DNA from: Flavobacterium ranwuense
GTDB lineage: Bacteria > Bacteroidota > Bacteroidia > Flavobacteriales > Flavobacteriaceae
DNA length: 64,000 nt
Assembly: GCF_004349315.1 (NCBI RefSeq)
Contig: NZ_SMLH01000002.1
Span: forward strand, 62,001-126,000
Direction: 5' to 3'
Within the stretch, counting starts at the first letter, position 1; each line of letters begins with the position of its first letter. The position numbers and the translations under genes were made by a program. This document shows positions 36,009 to 44,653 of this stretch, piece after piece. The notes beneath the pieces are model-generated. The model saw only the letters and a list, made by a program, of their open reading frames with translations, made no database searches and was not told the origin of the DNA.

Positions 36009-36764
36009 ATGACAACAATAATAATCGAAGACGAAAAACCCGCAGCACGATTGCTCCAACGAAAACTGGAAAAAATAAATATTGAAGTGGGAGTGTTATT
36101 GCATTCTGTAGAAGAAGCCATTGATTGGTTTTCTAATAATAAACATCCGGAATTGATTTTTCTGGACATCCAATTATCGGATGGATTGTCGTTTGAAATA
36201 TTCGAAAAAGTTGAAATTAAGAGTGCCATAATTTTCACAACTGCGTATGATGAATATGCTTTACGAGCTTTCAAATTGAACAGCATCGATTATCTTTTGA
36301 AACCCATAGATGAGGATGATTTAGAAATTGCCGTAGCTAAATTTAAAGCGCGTTTGCCAAAACAAGAAACCTTACAATTAGATTTCGAGCAGATTAAAAA
36401 AATGCTCTCTAATCCGTTTGAGAAGAATCATAAAAAACGTTTTACGGTAAAAATAGGGCAACACTTAAAAGTGATTTCCACCGATGACATTGAGTGTTTT
36501 TTTAGTGAAAATAAAGGAACGTATCTTCATACTTTTGACAACAGAAATTATTTAATTGAAACGACCTTAGAACTTTTGGAACAGGAATTAGACCCGGCAG
36601 CTTTTTATCGGGTAAGTCGAAAATTCATAGTTCCCCTTAAAGCGATTAAAGAAATTATAGTCTATAGTAACTCCCGATTAAAGGTCATTCTGCCTTCTTA
36701 TGCAGCAGATGAGGTGATAGTAAGCAGGGAAAAAGTTTCTGGTTTTAAGAATTGGATTGGGTAG
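36009..36764 (+). CDS. LytTR-family response regulator
   Basis: A 251-residue regulator. The receiver (1-120) has the acidic pair at 7-8 (IIEDE), the phospho-acceptor Asp53 in LIFLDIQLSDG, the switch Thr in FTTAYDEYA and the Lys in YLLKPIDEDD. The DNA-binding LytTR domain spans about 145-250 (RFTVKIGQHLKVIS, then FYRVSRKFIVPLKAIKEI). It is the last gene of the unit with the LytS-type kinase and two 2TM proteins. Targets are unknown; self-regulation of this unit or of the TonB receptor upstream is plausible. Confidence 0.92.
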   Translation: MTTIIIEDEKPAARLLQRKLEKINIEVGVLLHSVEEAIDWFSNNKHPELIFLDIQLSDGLSFEIFEKVEIKSAIIFTTAYDEYALRAFKLNSIDYLLKPIDEDDLEIAVAKFKARLPKQETLQLDFEQIKKMLSNPFEKNHKKRFTVKIGQHLKVISTDDIECFFSENKGTYLHTFDNRNYLIETTLELLEQELDPAAFYRVSRKFIVPLKAIKEIIVYSNSRLKVILPSYAADEVIVSREKVSGFKNWIG

Positions 36765-36780
36765 TTTTTAGCTATAAAAA

Positions 36781-36849
36781 AACTGTTTCAAATGTATGTT
36801 CAAAAAATCCTAAGAAGGAAAAATTTTGAATCTTGCAATTGAAACAGTT
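36781..36849. repeat. Inverted repeat between the LytTR and csbD genes
   Basis: AACTGTTTCAA (36781-36791) and TTGAAACAGTT (36839-36849) are perfect 11-base inverted arms with 47 bases between. They end 22 bases before the stop of the convergent CsbD gene. They may close a long terminator-like structure for both genes. Confidence 0.5.
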
Positions 36850-36871
36850 CAAGTAAGTTTAGGTTTGAGAA

Positions 36872-37054
36872 TTAATCAAATAATGATTTAATTTCTTTTT
36901 CTGTCTTGCCTAATTTTTGTTGTAATTTACCCCACATTTCGTCTTCTTTACCTTCATCGTATAGTAAATCATCATCCGTTAAATCAGCAAATTTTTGTTT
37001 AAGTTTTCCTTTAAACTCATTCCAGTTTCCTTCAATCTCTTTTGAATTCGGCAT
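36872..37054 (-). CDS. CsbD-family stress protein
   Basis: A 60-residue hydrophilic protein of the CsbD family ([15 protein letters not shown], then [13 protein letters not shown], ending [10 protein letters not shown]). CsbD proteins are induced by general stress in many bacteria; the molecular role is unknown. The AT-rich upstream region (37111-37170) has several inverted repeats that could be a regulatory site. Confidence 0.88.
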   Translation of the reverse strand: MPNSKEIEGNWNEFKGKLKQKFADLTDDDLLYDEGKEDEMWGKLQQKLGKTEKEIKSLFD

Positions 37055-37110
37055 AATATCTAAGTTTTAAATTACTATTTGGTCTTTACAAATTTGGTGA
37101 TTTTAAACTG

Positions 37111-37170
37111 TAAAATTGTTATACAATTATGTAAAATCATTATATAATTCTAGTGAATTATACAATTTTA
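37111..37170. promoter_or_regulatory. AT-rich nested inverted repeats upstream of csbD
   Basis: AATTGT-TAT-ACAATT (37114-37128) and TATAATTC-TAGT-GAATTATA (37143-37162) are perfect short palindromes. TAAAATTGT (37111-37119) and ACAATTTTA (37162-37170) form an outer pair. They lie 57-116 bases upstream of the csbD start and could bind a regulator; nothing else explains them. Confidence 0.4.
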
Positions 37171-37292
37171 TTTTATCATGCGTTACTGAATAGGAATGAT
37201 ATTTATGTTGAATTAAGGCTAAAGGTATTGGTTTTTAAAAATCTGACAATATGATGTTTATGTTGTTGGTATAGATTTTAATTATGACGATT

Positions 37293-38066
37293 TTAAACCT
37301 TAAAAAATACTTTCCGAATACCAATTATGACAAAAATAAATACTGTGTAAATTATAAAAAATGGAATGATATATTCTGTTAAATTCATTGGTAACATTAC
37401 GGCAATAATCAACAATTGAAATCCCAATCCGTAGATAGAAAGTACCGTCATAAACCAGTTTGGAAACGTTTTTACCTTGTATGCCTCTTTATCGAGAGTG
37501 TGGATTATTTTATCAAAAGTACCGTAGACAATGGTATAAATTCGGAATAAAATATCAACTGATTTTTGGGTTTCTCCGGGTAAAGCTTTAGGAGATTTGT
37601 ATTCGAAAATTTTACTAGTTGTATCTCCGCCTACTGATTTATTTCTTAAAATAACATAGTAATAATTGTATAAAGTTCCCTGTAATTGAATGCAAAAAAA
37701 GGCAATTAAAGTTAGCCAAAATGATGTTTTCGAAACATAACAAATGGTCATTAAAAACAAAAAATTTAAGATAATATCAAACACGCTGTCTAAGTACCTT
37801 CCGGTATAGGAAGGCGTATTTTTTAACCTCGCCAGTTCTCCATCGGCTGCATCAATAATCGATTTTAGAATGATGAAAAAACTGGCTAAAAAGTAATGTC
37901 TTTGGGAAATACAGTAAATAGCAATCAAGCCTGAAACGCCAAAAAGTAGGGTGACATGAATAGGCGTGAAACGAGTATTTTTTAATTTATTGGCGAGAAA
38001 TTTCCCAAAAGGTCTTCCATAATCTGATAAATCTATAAATTTATCTTGAGCTGCAAGTTTAGACAT
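37293..38066 (-). CDS. CDP-alcohol phosphatidyltransferase family protein
   Basis: A 257-residue membrane enzyme. It has the complete signature D-x2-DG-x2-AR-x8-G-x3-D-x3-D: Asp72, Asp75-Gly76, Ala79-Arg80, Gly89, Asp93 and Asp97. About six membrane segments surround it. The enzyme moves a phosphoalcohol from a CDP-alcohol to an acceptor alcohol in phospholipid synthesis; the alcohol (inositol, glycerol-P, ethanolamine type) cannot be told. It is not the canonical PgsA or PssA by length and ends. It is followed on the left by a 238-bp gap. Confidence 0.88.
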   Translation of the reverse strand: MSKLAAQDKFIDLSDYGRPFGKFLANKLKNTRFTPIHVTLLFGVSGLIAIYCISQRHYFLASFFIILKSIIDAADGELARLKNTPSYTGRYLDSVFDIILNFLFLMTICYVSKTSFWLTLIAFFCIQLQGTLYNYYYVILRNKSVGGDTTSKIFEYKSPKALPGETQKSVDILFRIYTIVYGTFDKIIHTLDKEAYKVKTFPNWFMTVLSIYGLGFQLLIIAVMLPMNLTEYIIPFFIIYTVFIFVIIGIRKVFFKV

Positions 38067-38124
38067 TTAAGTTTATAAACAAAGAAATGCGACAATATAG
38101 TCAGGTGTAATAGTTGTTATACTT

Positions 38125-39147
38125 TTATTTAGATAATCGATGTAATGTGAATGTCATTGCCGTCAGTAAAAAGAAAGCCATTATTTGATGTAATAATCCC
38201 AACCAAAGTGGAACACTGTAAAGCAAAGTAAAGACACCCAATGTGAATTGCAAAAATACGATTAATACCAAGATATTGATTCCTTTTTTCTGTAACGAGG
38301 AAAGAGTATGTTTTTTACTTGTGAAATAAAGAGCAAGAATTAATCCTACTACAACATATGCCATGGTTCGGTGTACAAACTGAACACCGCTTTTTCCTTC
38401 GATAAGATTCAAAAGCAAGGTACTTTTTTCTATAAAAACACTATCATGAATCAATTGCCCGTCACTCATTAAAGGCCAGTGATTGTGAATTAAACCTGCA
38501 TTTAAACCCGCAACAAACCCTCCATATATAATTTGTAACAACAAAAACACTAATGCAATGCGTGCTAGTTTTCCCAATGGAATTATGACAGTTGCTTTGT
38601 TTGGATAGATTAAGTCCAAAGCTACCCAAAGTGTGTAAGCAAATGTGATGAAAGCAAATGTAAGGTGTAATGCCAATCTAAAATGACTTACATCCGGATT
38701 GTCGATTAATCCGCTACGTACCATAAACCAGCCCAAGAATCCTTGAAAACCGCCCATGAATAGCAAAACAATACATTTTTTGATGGTCTCAGTAGAAAGA
38801 CGTTTCTTGAACAAGAAATAGACAAATGGAACAAAAAACACTAAGCCAATTATTCTTCCTATGAAACGGTGAAACCATTCCCAAAAATAGATGAATTTAT
38901 AATCACTAAGTGTGAAATCATTGTGGATGTTTATTTTTTGGTATTCCGGAAATTTTTTATATTCTTCAAAAGCCTGTGACCATTTTTCTTCGGTTAAAGG
39001 CGGAAAAGTATCCGTTACTAAATGCCAGTCGGTCATTGATAAACCAGAATTGGTCAACCGGGTAATTCCTCCCACGACAACCATCATAAATAACAATAAG
39101 CAACCGGATAACAACCAAATGATAACGTAATTATTCTCTTTTTTCAT
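38125..39147 (-). CDS. ctaA: Haem A synthase, COX15/CtaA family
   Basis: A 340-residue inner-membrane protein with eight membrane helices. Conserved His residues that bind haem lie in WFHRFIGRIIG, RLALHLTFAF, FVHRTMAY and LLHQIMAFF. NHWPLMSDGQLI in the loop is typical of the longer (type 2) family. It oxidises the C8 methyl of haem O to a formyl group to give haem A for aa3-type cytochrome oxidase, so an aa3 oxidase should exist elsewhere in this genome. No haem O synthase is adjacent. Confidence 0.93.
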   Translation of the reverse strand: MKKENNYVIIWLLSGCLLLFMMVVVGGITRLTNSGLSMTDWHLVTDTFPPLTEEKWSQAFEEYKKFPEYQKINIHNDFTLSDYKFIYFWEWFHRFIGRIIGLVFFVPFVYFLFKKRLSTETIKKCIVLLFMGGFQGFLGWFMVRSGLIDNPDVSHFRLALHLTFAFITFAYTLWVALDLIYPNKATVIIPLGKLARIALVFLLLQIIYGGFVAGLNAGLIHNHWPLMSDGQLIHDSVFIEKSTLLLNLIEGKSGVQFVHRTMAYVVVGLILALYFTSKKHTLSSLQKKGINILVLIVFLQFTLGVFTLLYSVPLWLGLLHQIMAFFLLTAMTFTLHRLSK

Positions 39148-39198
39148 TGTTTGAAATTAATTTTCGTAAAGATATTTTAAATGAAACTAAATGTTAAT

Positions 39199-40632
39199 TC
39201 AACAAGCGTTAATCTTTAATCCGATTTTTGCTGCTCTTTTTAGCATAAATTGATAGGCTGCCTCATATTCATTTGGAATTTCTCCTTCCAAAATCGCTTC
39301 TTTTATAGCTTCCTTCAACATTCCAATTTCTTTGGATGGCTTTAAATTGAATTTTTCCATAATTTCCTCACCAGATATTGGGGGTTGAAAATTACGTACC
39401 TGATCGCGCTCTTCGACTTCCACAATTTTCTTGCGAACAATTATAAAATTATTGTGGTATTTTTTGAACTTATTCGGGTTTTTGGTGGTGATATCTGCTT
39501 CACACAACGTCATTAGATTCTCTACATCTTCACCTGCGTCAAAAACCAAACGACGCACCGCTGAATCCGTAACGGTATCTTGTGATAAAACAATGGGACG
39601 CGAACTCATCATGACCATTTTTTGTACAAATTTCATTTTATGATTCAACGGCATGTGTAAGCGTTCGAATATTTTCTTCGCCATTTTTCCACCAAGAAAT
39701 TCATGTCCATGAAAGGTCCAGCCTTGTTTTTTATTAAAGCGTTTCGTTGGTGCTTTTCCAATATCGTGCAATAATGCTGACCAACGTAACCAAACATCAT
39801 CAGTGTGTGGGCAAATATTGTCAACAACTTCTAAAGTGTGATAAAAATTGTTTTTATGCGTGTGACCTTCTATTTCTTCTACTTGATTCAAAGCGGTTAA
39901 TTCCGGAAGAATAATATCTAAAAGACCAGTTTTGAACAATAACAAAAATCCTATGGAAGGTTTATCTGTCGAAAGTATTTTATTCAATTCATCAACAATA
40001 CGTTCTCCAGAAATAATTTTAATTCGTTCGGCATTTTTTGCAATGGATTTAAACGAATTATCTTCGATTTCAAATCCCAATTGATTCGCAAAACGGATTC
40101 CCCTTAACATGCGCAACGGATCATCAGAAAAAGTAATGTCTGGATCCAGAGGTGTTCTAATTATTTTGTTTTTTAAATCTTCCAATCCGTTGAAAGGGTC
40201 TGAAAGGCCTCCAAAATTAGTAGCGTTTAAGGATAAAGCCAACGCATTTATGGTGAAATCACGACGATTTTGATCATCTTCAAGCGTTCCGTTTTCTACA
40301 ACAGGATTGCGACTTTCAAAATGATAGGATTCCTTTCTGGCGCCTACAAACTCAATTTCAGTGTCTTCAAAACGCAACATCGCTGTTCCGTATGTTTTGA
40401 AAACTTGAACTTTTGGTTTTTTTGGAAGTAATTGGGAAACTTTCAAAGCTAATTCGATTCCGCTGCCAACAGCAACAATATCAATATCTTTTTTAAAGTC
40501 TCTATTCAAAAGTAAATCTCTCACGAATCCACCAATAACGTAACTTTCGATGTTAAGTTCCTGAGAAGCTTGAGAAATGACTTGAAAAATTGTATTATTT
40601 AAGGCTGTTTTGTATGAAGTTTTAATGCTCAT
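39199..40632 (-). CDS. cca: CCA tRNA nucleotidyltransferase with HD domain
   Basis: A 477-residue class II nucleotidyltransferase. The head has [12 protein letters not shown] (31-42) and the catalytic Asp pair in [10 protein letters not shown] (49 and 51), then [13 protein letters not shown] and the RNA-binding [16 protein letters not shown]. An HD domain follows ([13 protein letters not shown]). The enzyme adds or repairs the 3' CCA end of tRNA; the HD part may remove cyclic phosphates. In Bacteroidota a poly(A) polymerase role is possible but less likely. No other tRNA maturation gene overlaps it. Confidence 0.9.
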   Translation of the reverse strand: MSIKTSYKTALNNTIFQVISQASQELNIESYVIGGFVRDLLLNRDFKKDIDIVAVGSGIELALKVSQLLPKKPKVQVFKTYGTAMLRFEDTEIEFVGARKESYHFESRNPVVENGTLEDDQNRRDFTINALALSLNATNFGGLSDPFNGLEDLKNKIIRTPLDPDITFSDDPLRMLRGIRFANQLGFEIEDNSFKSIAKNAERIKIISGERIVDELNKILSTDKPSIGFLLLFKTGLLDIILPELTALNQVEEIEGHTHKNNFYHTLEVVDNICPHTDDVWLRWSALLHDIGKAPTKRFNKKQGWTFHGHEFLGGKMAKKIFERLHMPLNHKMKFVQKMVMMSSRPIVLSQDTVTDSAVRRLVFDAGEDVENLMTLCEADITTKNPNKFKKYHNNFIIVRKKIVEVEERDQVRNFQPPISGEEIMEKFNLKPSKEIGMLKEAIKEAILEGEIPNEYEAAYQFMLKRAAKIGLKINAC

Positions 40633-40639
40633 TTTAAAA

Positions 40640-40685
40640 ATGTTTAAAGTCTAAAGTCCAAAGTTGTTAAACTGAAAACTGAATA
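40640..40685. repeat. Degenerate AAAGTC / ACTGAA string
   Basis: AAAGTCTAAAGTCCAAAGTTG is followed by AAACTGAAAACTGAATACT just before the stop of the threonylcarbamoyl-AMP synthase gene. ACTGAA-type units also occur at 62744-62781 and, in inverted form, at 54084-54112. Confidence 0.45.
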
Positions 40686-41252
40686 CTATTTCCGAATCAC
40701 TTTCACCTGAGAATCATTCGTTAATTTTATTATTGTTGACGGTTTTCCGCCAATTTTCTCACGGTGCAAATTTACAACATAGTCTACACCTTTTATAATT
40801 TCCGGACTAATATCTTTGAAGGCAATAGGAGTAGGTTGACCTGAGATATTTGCTGATGTCGAAACCAATGGTTTTTTCATCTTTTCCATTAATTTAAAGC
40901 AAAAAGGTTCTTTCACAATGCGGATTCCCAATGAGTTATCGGAAGAGATTATATTTGGGGCCACATTTCTGGGTTTGTCCAATATCAAAGTGGTTGGATT
41001 TTCGGATAAATCAATGATTTGCCAGGCTACTTCAGGAATGTCTTTGAAAACATTGTACATCATTTTTTCGCCATTCATCAAAACAATCATGCTTTGGGTT
41101 TCGGCTCTTTGTTTGAGTTTGTATATTTTGGCGACAGCCTCAGCATTTGTGGCATCACAACCAATTCCCCAGACGGTGTCAGTAGGATATAGGATGATTC
41201 CGCCATTTTTTATGACTTCGTAAGCATTGTGGATTTCATCACTTGTGTTCAT
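40686..41252 (-). CDS. tsaC: L-threonylcarbamoyladenylate synthase (TsaC/YwlC)
   Basis: A 188-residue YrdC-fold enzyme. Its motifs are GGIILYPTDTVWGIGCDA (17-34), IYKLKQRAE, SLGIRIVKEPF and VSTSANISGQPTP. It makes threonylcarbamoyl-AMP from threonine, bicarbonate and ATP for the t6A37 modification of ANN-decoding tRNAs. The length fits the short TsaC form without a Sua5 domain. It lies 53 bases upstream of the cca gene in the same direction. A -7-like box (TATTTTTG, 41288-41281) stands 29 bases upstream. Confidence 0.92.
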   Translation of the reverse strand: MNTSDEIHNAYEVIKNGGIILYPTDTVWGIGCDATNAEAVAKIYKLKQRAETQSMIVLMNGEKMMYNVFKDIPEVAWQIIDLSENPTTLILDKPRNVAPNIISSDNSLGIRIVKEPFCFKLMEKMKKPLVSTSANISGQPTPIAFKDISPEIIKGVDYVVNLHREKIGGKPSTIIKLTNDSQVKVIRK

Positions 41253-41441
41253 GTGTAGTTTGTATAGATAGATTCTGCTGCAAAAATAATCTTTCTTATT
41301 GGTATAAATCTTAAATTTATTTCAGAATTGTAGCACTTTTAATTAATTATAAGATTATTTTTGCTTGCCTATCAACATTCCAAACATGGAATTTGTATAA
41401 TATTGATTGGTTTTTGAATATTAATTCATCCTTTTTTTTAA

Positions 41442-42242
41442 ATGATTCTAACAGTTTTAAAATATTTACGTATTCGAATTTGTTTTTATTTCTACAAATT
41501 ATCTGGTATAGATCATAAGACTTTGACGCTAACAAAGTCTAAGGAAATTCCAATCATTATTACAAGCTTTAATCAACTGGAGTATTTAAAAAAGCTAATC
41601 AATTTTTTATTGGCAAGAGGTTTTTCAAACCTTGTTATTATTGACAATAATTCTACCTACGAACCCTTATTGCGTTATTTTGATGAAATCAAAAATAAAG
41701 CAACCATTCACCGGCTAAAAAAGAATTATGGGCATTTAGTTTTTTGGAAAAGATACGATCTGTTCGTAAAATACGGTAACGGATATTATGTTGTTACGGA
41801 TCCTGACATTGTTCCTTTAGCCGATTGTCCGGAGGATTTTTTGATTAAATTCCAATCTGTTTTATTAGAAAATAAAAAACGAATGAAAGTAGGTTTCGGA
41901 TTGAAAATAGATGACATTCCCTTGAGTAACCCTAATAGAGAAAAAGTGATTAGCTGGGAAGCTAAGTTTTGGAAAAAAAAGATCTCCGAAGGAGTTTATG
42001 ATGCCGATATTGATACTACTTTTGCTTTGTACAAACCTTTCTACCACAGAAAAAACAAGAAATTTAAAACGGCCTTGCGCACAGATTATCCATACGTAGC
42101 TTTGCATGGCGGTTGGTATATAGACATGAATAATCTTTCTGAAGAGCAACTTTTTTATTTTAAAACGGCTAATGATTCCAGCTCTTGGAAGATAGATGAA
42201 ACAGGAAAAATTGCCAATGCTGATTACCAAAAAAAGTATTAA
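41442..42242 (+). CDS. Glycosyltransferase family 2-like protein
   Basis: A 266-residue glycosyltransferase with GT-A start IPIIITSFNQLEYLKKLI (36-53), the acceptor turn VIIDNNSTYEPLL, and the DxD-like motif YVVTDPDIVP (Asp120 and Asp122). It lacks membrane helices apart from a weak hydrophobic N-terminus. It starts the rightward half of the glycan locus with the DUF5672 and kinase genes (spacings 45 and 27 bases). Likely adds a sugar to LPS core or a surface glycan; donor and acceptor unknown. Confidence 0.85.
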   Translation: MILTVLKYLRIRICFYFYKLSGIDHKTLTLTKSKEIPIIITSFNQLEYLKKLINFLLARGFSNLVIIDNNSTYEPLLRYFDEIKNKATIHRLKKNYGHLVFWKRYDLFVKYGNGYYVVTDPDIVPLADCPEDFLIKFQSVLLENKKRMKVGFGLKIDDIPLSNPNREKVISWEAKFWKKKISEGVYDADIDTTFALYKPFYHRKNKKFKTALRTDYPYVALHGGWYIDMNNLSEEQLFYFKTANDSSSWKIDETGKIANADYQKKY

Positions 42243-42287
42243 GTGTACTATCAGTTTTATATTTTTGATTTAAATTAATACAATAAA

Positions 42288-43070
42288 ATGAAAAATTCAG
42301 TAAAAGTTGTCATCCCTATATATAAATCTTTTTTTGGAGAACTTGAAGAGAAATCCTTCTTGCAATGTGTTAAAGTCCTTAAAAATTATGAAATTGTTTT
42401 GGTTCAACCTGAAGATCTAGACAATTCTTATATTACCGAAAAATTTGATAAAATTGTTGTTGAAAGTTTTCCAAAACGCTATTTTGAAAATATTGAGGGA
42501 TATAATGAATTGCTATTGTCAACCACATTTTATGAACGTTTTTTGGATTCAGAGTATATATTAATTTATCAATTAGATGCTTTTGTTTTTAAAGATGAGC
42601 TGGAAGAATGGTGTCAAAAAGGATATGATTATATAGGGGCTCCATGGATTGCTACTCTGGAAAATACTATTTGGTTGAAGTATTTTAATAAATTAGCAAG
42701 AAAGTTCAGATCTAAAAAGAAAAACAATCGTGAACAAATTTTTTTTAAAGTTGGAAATGGCGGTTTTTCATTGCGTAGAACAGCATCGCATTATGCAATT
42801 GCGAAACAGAATGAGCCGTTTATTTTTGAGTTTTTGAATGCGGAGGTAAAAGAAATTTATGCTATAGAGGATGTTTTTTGGTCTTTAAAAGCATCTGAAT
42901 TTGATGAAAATTTTAAAATTCCGGATTATAAAGAAGCCTTACATTTTGCAATAGATCGAAAACCTAAAATTGCTTTTGAATTAATTAATAACCAACTTCC
43001 ATTCGGATGCCATGGCATTAATAAACCTAAAGTTATTGATTTTTGGAAACCGATTTTGAACAAATACTAA
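42288..43070 (+). CDS. DUF5672 glycosyltransferase-like protein
   Basis: A 260-residue protein of the DUF5672 family, a GT-A-like group. The order of motifs fits: VKVVIPIYKSF at the start, LIYQLDAFVF (DxF-type metal site), GYDYIGAPWI, KVGNGGFSLRRT, IEDVFW and PFGCHGI near the end. Members occur in glycan loci and are taken to be glycosyltransferases, though the reaction is not demonstrated for most. Middle gene of the rightward trio. Confidence 0.85.
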   Translation: MKNSVKVVIPIYKSFFGELEEKSFLQCVKVLKNYEIVLVQPEDLDNSYITEKFDKIVVESFPKRYFENIEGYNELLLSTTFYERFLDSEYILIYQLDAFVFKDELEEWCQKGYDYIGAPWIATLENTIWLKYFNKLARKFRSKKKNNREQIFFKVGNGGFSLRRTASHYAIAKQNEPFIFEFLNAEVKEIYAIEDVFWSLKASEFDENFKIPDYKEALHFAIDRKPKIAFELINNQLPFGCHGINKPKVIDFWKPILNKY

Positions 43071-43097
43071 GCACTAATTTTCTTATAGTAAAATGAA

Positions 43098-43865
43098 ATG
43101 ATCGAAAAATATAAATTTTCTAAAACCTTAAATAATTCAAAAGAAGTTCATTCCTTAATGAGGGAATTTAACTCTAAAGGAACTCTTTTTGGTGACGGCA
43201 AAAGAAATAAAATAAAACTTTTTGAATTAGAAGGGAAAACGATCAACATCAAATCCTTCAAAATTCCTAATTTAATTAATAAAGTGGCTTATAAATATTT
43301 TAGAAAGTCAAAAGCGAGACGTTCTTTTGAATATGCCAGCGCTTTACTAGAAAAAGGAATAGGGACGCCACAGCCCATTGCTTTTCTTGAAAATTATAAT
43401 TGGCTTGGATTAACGGATAGTTATTATGCGAGTGAGCATCTGGAAACCGAGTTGACTTTCAGAGAATTAGTGGAAATTCCTAGTTATCCGGATCATGATG
43501 CTATTTTAAGACAGTTCACTAAATTTTCTTTCGATTTACATGAAAAAGGAATTGAATTTTTAGACCACTCCCCCGGAAATACGTTAATAAAAAAAGTTTC
43601 TGAGAATCAGTACCAATTCTTCTTAGTAGATTTAAACAGAATGAATTTTCATAAGGCTATGGATTTTAATCAGCGAATGGAAAACTTAAGCAGGCTTACA
43701 CCAAAAAAGGAAATGATTGCCATAATGAGTGATGAATACGCAAAATATTACACTGAATCAAGCAATGTGATTTTTGATAAAATGTGGGAATCTACGAATC
43801 AATTTCAAGAAAAATTCGGAAAAAAGCAAAGATTGAAAAAGAAATTGAAATTTTGGAAATCTTAA
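43098..43865 (+). CDS. Kdo/WaaP-like lipopolysaccharide kinase
   Basis: A 255-residue protein kinase-fold enzyme. A candidate ATP-binding Lys is Lys52 (INIKSFK), the helix-C Glu is Glu79 in RSFEYASALL, the catalytic loop is LDHSPGNTLI (Asp156, Asn161) and the metal-binding site is VDLNRM (Asp178). This fits the Kdo-kinase/WaaP/InaA group that phosphorylates inner-core Kdo or heptose. It is third in the rightward trio and overlaps the convergent glycosyltransferase gene by 4 bases. Which core sugar is phosphorylated is unknown. Confidence 0.82.
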   Translation: MIEKYKFSKTLNNSKEVHSLMREFNSKGTLFGDGKRNKIKLFELEGKTINIKSFKIPNLINKVAYKYFRKSKARRSFEYASALLEKGIGTPQPIAFLENYNWLGLTDSYYASEHLETELTFRELVEIPSYPDHDAILRQFTKFSFDLHEKGIEFLDHSPGNTLIKKVSENQYQFFLVDLNRMNFHKAMDFNQRMENLSRLTPKKEMIAIMSDEYAKYYTESSNVIFDKMWESTNQFQEKFGKKQRLKKKLKFWKS

Positions 43866-44653
43866 TGTTTAGATTTCATTTTTTTTAATTCTTTAAAGCG
43901 TACATAAACGCTAAAAGCATTCAAATAACATATTATAATCCCTTTTTTACCATCTAGAACACCCAATCGAATTGTATATTGATAAATAAATTTAAATAGG
44001 GGGCGAATATAGAAATGGAATAAGTTTGGGTTTGTTCCTTTAAGATATTCTTCTTTTGCTTTTAAATTTCCGTAAAGAACCATTTTTTGTTTATAACTGG
44101 AATAATCGCTGTAAGAATAGTGAATTAGTTTGTTTTTAAATTTACCAATTGTCCCAGTTACTATTAATTTTTCATGTACTGTTTTATGTAAAGCATAATG
44201 TACTTTTTCTTTTTGAAATAATCTGAAAATCTTATCTGTTTGCCAACCGCTAAACCGCAGTTTTTTGTTTTCGAACATGAAAGTCCTATAAAAATAATAA
44301 GCAGAATGACTTTCTTTTTTCTGAATAGTTTCTATAATTTCTGCCTTCAGTTCCAGTGTAAGTCTTTCATCGGCATCAAGAAAAAGAATCCAAGGATTTG
44401 TGGCCAGGTTTGTTGCATAATTTCGTTGCGTAGCATAGTTTTCGAAAGGATGTTGGATAATTTTTACGTTTTTATAGGACGATGCTATTTTTATTGTTTG
44501 ATCTGTACTAAAAGAATCAATAACCAAAATTTCATCTGCAAAATCTATATTTTCCAGAACAGACGCCATGTTACTTTCCTCATTGTAGGTAATGATTAAT
44601 GCAGTTAGGGGCAATTTATTTAGTTGTGTTGATTCGCTATTTTGTTTTGCCAT
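43862..44653 (-). CDS. Glycosyltransferase family 2, WaaE/KdtX-like
   Basis: A 263-residue enzyme of the WaaE/KdtX group. LPLTALIITYNEESNM at the start, ADEILVIDSFSTDQT (nucleotide binding), LFLDADERL (DxD, acidic metal site) and FSGWQTDKIFRLFQK. The C-terminal 50 residues contain one hydrophobic region (GIIICYLNAFSVYVRF) and could touch the membrane. WaaE adds a glucose to heptose in inner core in enterobacteria. It overlaps the upstream heptosyltransferase-like gene by 17 bases, so the two are coupled. Confidence 0.88.
   Translation of the reverse strand: MAKQNSESTQLNKLPLTALIITYNEESNMASVLENIDFADEILVIDSFSTDQTIKIASSYKNVKIIQHPFENYATQRNYATNLATNPWILFLDADERLTLELKAEIIETIQKKESHSAYYFYRTFMFENKKLRFSGWQTDKIFRLFQKEKVHYALHKTVHEKLIVTGTIGKFKNKLIHYSYSDYSSYKQKMVLYGNLKAKEEYLKGTNPNLFHFYIRPLFKFIYQYTIRLGVLDGKKGIIICYLNAFSVYVRFKELKKMKSKH

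Noticed and set aside
41347..41535. Leftward 62-codon frame over the start of the first glycosyltransferase gene
   Set aside because: Antisense to a well-supported gene, no signal or motif, and composition typical of AT-rich chance frames.
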